A DNA stretch of 64,000 bases from positions 3,906,001 through 3,970,000 of the forward strand of contig NZ_CP133774.1 in assembly GCF_034344865.1 (NCBI RefSeq), read 5' to 3'. The notes beneath the pieces are model-generated. The model saw only the letters and a program-made list of their open reading frames with translations. It was not told the origin of the DNA and ran no database searches. The stretch is from Pseudomonas sp. 10S4. GTDB taxonomy: Bacteria; Pseudomonadota; Gammaproteobacteria; Pseudomonadales; Pseudomonadaceae. Below, piece by piece: positions 62,075-64,000 of the stretch. Numbering within the stretch: position 1 is the first letter of the stretch; every line of letters starts with the position of its first letter. Made by a program: the position numbers and the translations under genes.

Positions 62075-63202
62075 ATGGCCGAAGCAAAAGTACTCAGTGG
62101 CGCCGGGCTCCGTGGCCAGGTTGCCGGGCAAACCGCACTGTCCACCGTGGGCCAGTCGGGCGCAGGCCTGACCTATCGTGGCTACGACGTTCGTGAACTG
62201 GCGGCTGACGCGCAATTCGAAGAAGTCGCTTACCTGCTGCTGTACGGCGAACTGCCAACCAAAGCGCAACTCGCTGCTTATGTCGACAAACTGAGCAAGC
62301 TGCGCGATCTGCCGCAAGCGCTGAAAGAAGTACTGGAACGCATCCCCGCCGACGCCCACCCGATGGACGTGATGCGCACTGGCTGCTCGTTCCTGGGCAA
62401 CCTCGAACCAGAAAAAGACTTCAGCGCACAACACGACGTCACCGACCGCCTGCTGGCCGCGTTCCCGGCGATCATGTGCTACTGGTATCGCTTCAGCCAC
62501 GACGGCAAACGCATCAATTGCGTGACTGACGAGGCGTCCATCGGCGGCCACTTCCTGCACCTGCTGCATGACAGGAAGCCGAGCGAGTTGCACGTCAAAG
62601 TGATGAACGTGTCGCTGATCCTCTACGCGGAGCACGAGTTCAACGCCTCGACGTTCACCGCCCGTGTTTGCGCCTCGACCCTGTCGGACATGTATTCCTG
62701 CGTCACCGCTGCCATCGGTTCCCTGCGTGGTCCGCTGCACGGCGGCGCCAACGAAGCGGCGATGGAAATGATCGAGCGCTTCAAGTCGCCGGAAGAGGCG
62801 ATCAAAGGCACCCTCGGCATGCTTGAGCGCAAGGACAAGATCATGGGCTTCGGTCACGCGATCTATAAGGACAACGATCCGCGCAACGAGGTGATCAAGG
62901 GCTGGTCGAAAAAACTCGCTGACGAAGTGGGCGACACCGTGTTGTTCCCGGTTTCCGAAGCCATCGACAAGACCATGTGGGAGCAAAAGAAACTGTTCCC
63001 GAACGCCGACTTCTACCATGCGTCGACGTACCACTTCATGGGCATCCCGACCAAGTTGTTCACCCCGATTTTCGTCTGCTCGCGCCTGACAGGCTGGGCG
63101 GCGCATGTATTCGAACAACGAGCCAACAACCGCATCATCCGCCCGAGTGCCGAATACATCGGCGTCGAACAGCGCAAGTTCGTGCCAATCGAACAACGCT
63201 GA
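62075..63202 (+). CDS. prpC: 2-methylcitrate synthase
   Basis: This 375 aa enzyme condenses propionyl-CoA with oxaloacetate. Citrate-synthase family residues are visible in HEFNASTFTARV (His), GPLHGGANEAAMEM (His) and GFGHAIYKDNDPRN. The start at 62075 has GGAGACAG upstream. It is the third gene of the cluster, separated from prpB by a REP pair that may change mRNA stability. Confidence 0.95.
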   Translation: MAEAKVLSGAGLRGQVAGQTALSTVGQSGAGLTYRGYDVRELAADAQFEEVAYLLLYGELPTKAQLAAYVDKLSKLRDLPQALKEVLERIPADAHPMDVMRTGCSFLGNLEPEKDFSAQHDVTDRLLAAFPAIMCYWYRFSHDGKRINCVTDEASIGGHFLHLLHDRKPSELHVKVMNVSLILYAEHEFNASTFTARVCASTLSDMYSCVTAAIGSLRGPLHGGANEAAMEMIERFKSPEEAIKGTLGMLERKDKIMGFGHAIYKDNDPRNEVIKGWSKKLADEVGDTVLFPVSEAIDKTMWEQKKLFPNADFYHASTYHFMGIPTKLFTPIFVCSRLTGWAAHVFEQRANNRIIRPSAEYIGVEQRKFVPIEQR

Positions 63203-63247
63203 CCGGTGGAGGCGCTAGCACCGGCAACTGAAGGAACCGAGAACCCC

Positions 63248-63338
63248 TGTGGGAGCGGGCTTGCTCGCGAAGACGGACTGACATTCAACAGTGATGTCGA
63301 CTGATACACCGCTTTCGCGAGCAAGCCCGCTCCCACAT
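63248..63338. repeat. REP-type inverted pair, family A
   Basis: TGTGGGAGCGGGCTTGCTCG and its complement lie between prpC and acnD, inside the operon. Confidence 0.9.
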
Positions 63339-63408
63339 TTGATCCGGCTTCAGTTCAGCAGCGGTGCCAGGCCCCACCCATTGTAATTACCGTGACCGAG
63401 TCCTGACG

Positions 63409-64000
63409 ATGAACACAGAATTTCGCAAACCGCTGCCCGGCAGTCATCTGGATTACTTCGACGTCCGTGCGGCTGTCGAAGCCATCCAGCCTGGCGCCTA
63501 CGACACTCTGCCGTACACCTCCCGCGTACTCGCGGAAAACCTGGTGCGCCGCTGCGACCCGGCCACGCTCACCGATTCCCTGAAGCAGTTCATCGAACGC
63601 AAGCGTGACCTCGATTTTCCGTGGTTCCCGGCGCGCGTGGTCTGTCATGACATTCTCGGCCAGACCGCGCTGGTGGACCTCGCCGGCCTGCGCGACGCCA
63701 TCGCCCTGCAAGGTGGCGACCCGGCGCAAGTGAACCCGGTAGTGCCGACGCAATTGATCGTCGACCACTCCCTGGCCGTCGAGCGTGGTGGCTTTGATCC
63801 AGAGGCGTTCGAGAAGAACCGCGCCATCGAAGACCGTCGCAACGAAGACCGTTTTCACTTCATCAACTGGACCAAAAAAGCCTTCAAGAACGTCGACGTG
63901 ATCCCGCCGGGCAACGGGATCATGCACCAGATCAACCTGGAGAAAATGTCTCCGGTGATTCAGGTGCGCGACGGCGTTGCGTTCCCCGACACCTGCGTCG
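63409..64000 (+). CDS. acnD: Fe/S-dependent 2-methylcitrate dehydratase AcnD, N-terminal part
   Basis: The gene starts at ATG 63409 (MNTEFRKPLPGSHLDYFDVR) and runs off the window end; 197 codons are seen. The aconitase-type start region is clear: TLPYTSRVLAENLVRR, FPWFPARVVCHDILGQTALV and PTQLIVDHSLAV. AcnD dehydrates 2-methylcitrate, and its usual partner prpF should lie to the right of the window. It is in the order gntR-prpB-prpC-acnD typical of pseudomonads. Confidence 0.93.
   Translation, partial: MNTEFRKPLPGSHLDYFDVRAAVEAIQPGAYDTLPYTSRVLAENLVRRCDPATLTDSLKQFIERKRDLDFPWFPARVVCHDILGQTALVDLAGLRDAIALQGGDPAQVNPVVPTQLIVDHSLAVERGGFDPEAFEKNRAIEDRRNEDRFHFINWTKKAFKNVDVIPPGNGIMHQINLEKMSPVIQVRDGVAFPDTCV

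Overview
The window looks like chromosome of a fluorescent-group Pseudomonas. It is GC-rich, its gene order is typical of pseudomonads (prmB, aroC, mtnBDC, speE; then cysH, thrH, pabB; then a GntR regulator with prpB, prpC and acnD), and it carries many REP-type palindromes of the kind found in P. fluorescens-like genomes. No CRISPR array, complete insertion sequence, prophage or rRNA operon is visible.

Layout. 1-5.2 kb: purine and amino-acid metabolism and transport (uraH, a LysE exporter, an NCS2 purine permease, a MarR/aminotransferase divergent pair, a glutaredoxin-like protein). 5.3-10.8 kb: folE, an Smr protein, a cysteine hydrolase, prmB and two less-known genes. 10.9-15.1 kb: aroC, an MFS transporter and the methionine-salvage genes mtnB, mtnD and mtnC. 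15.3-21.6 kb: small housekeeping and hypothetical genes around a fatty-acyl-CoA synthetase and speE. 22.1-25.3 kb: a three-gene operon (circularly permuted ATP-grasp, alpha-E, transglutaminase) preceded by a near-consensus sigma-54 promoter and an NtrC-like palindrome. 25.4-34 kb: a cytochrome c, a thiolase and a multifunctional beta-oxidation protein, an amidotransferase, CorA, an acyltransferase and an enoyl-CoA hydratase. 34.3 kb: tRNA-Ser(GGA), followed by gene remnants.

34.4-48 kb is the accessory region. It holds small lineage-specific genes, two tandem glycine-zipper proteins, two acidic micro-proteins, and a polymorphic-toxin locus. The toxin is a large RHS protein whose C-terminus has the R-STS-ExE signature of an ADP-ribosyltransferase. 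It is followed by an intact putative immunity gene, two decayed paralogues, a DUF6896-like gene and short repeated sequences between the modules.

48-64 kb returns to core genome: a HAD phosphatase, an SDR/LysR divergent pair, a hydantoin/allantoin-type racemase with an NCS1 permease, cysH, thrH, pabB, a second predicted peptide-ligase system (retropepsin-like protease, 7TM/inactive transglutaminase, RimK-like ATP-grasp), and the start of the methylcitrate cycle cluster. The last gene, acnD, runs off the end.

Between about 23.7 and 46 kb at least ten otherwise well-conserved genes carry single-base indels, most of them in homopolymer runs. The pattern suggests sequencing or assembly error more than gene decay. 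I annotate these genes at full span and flag the lesions.
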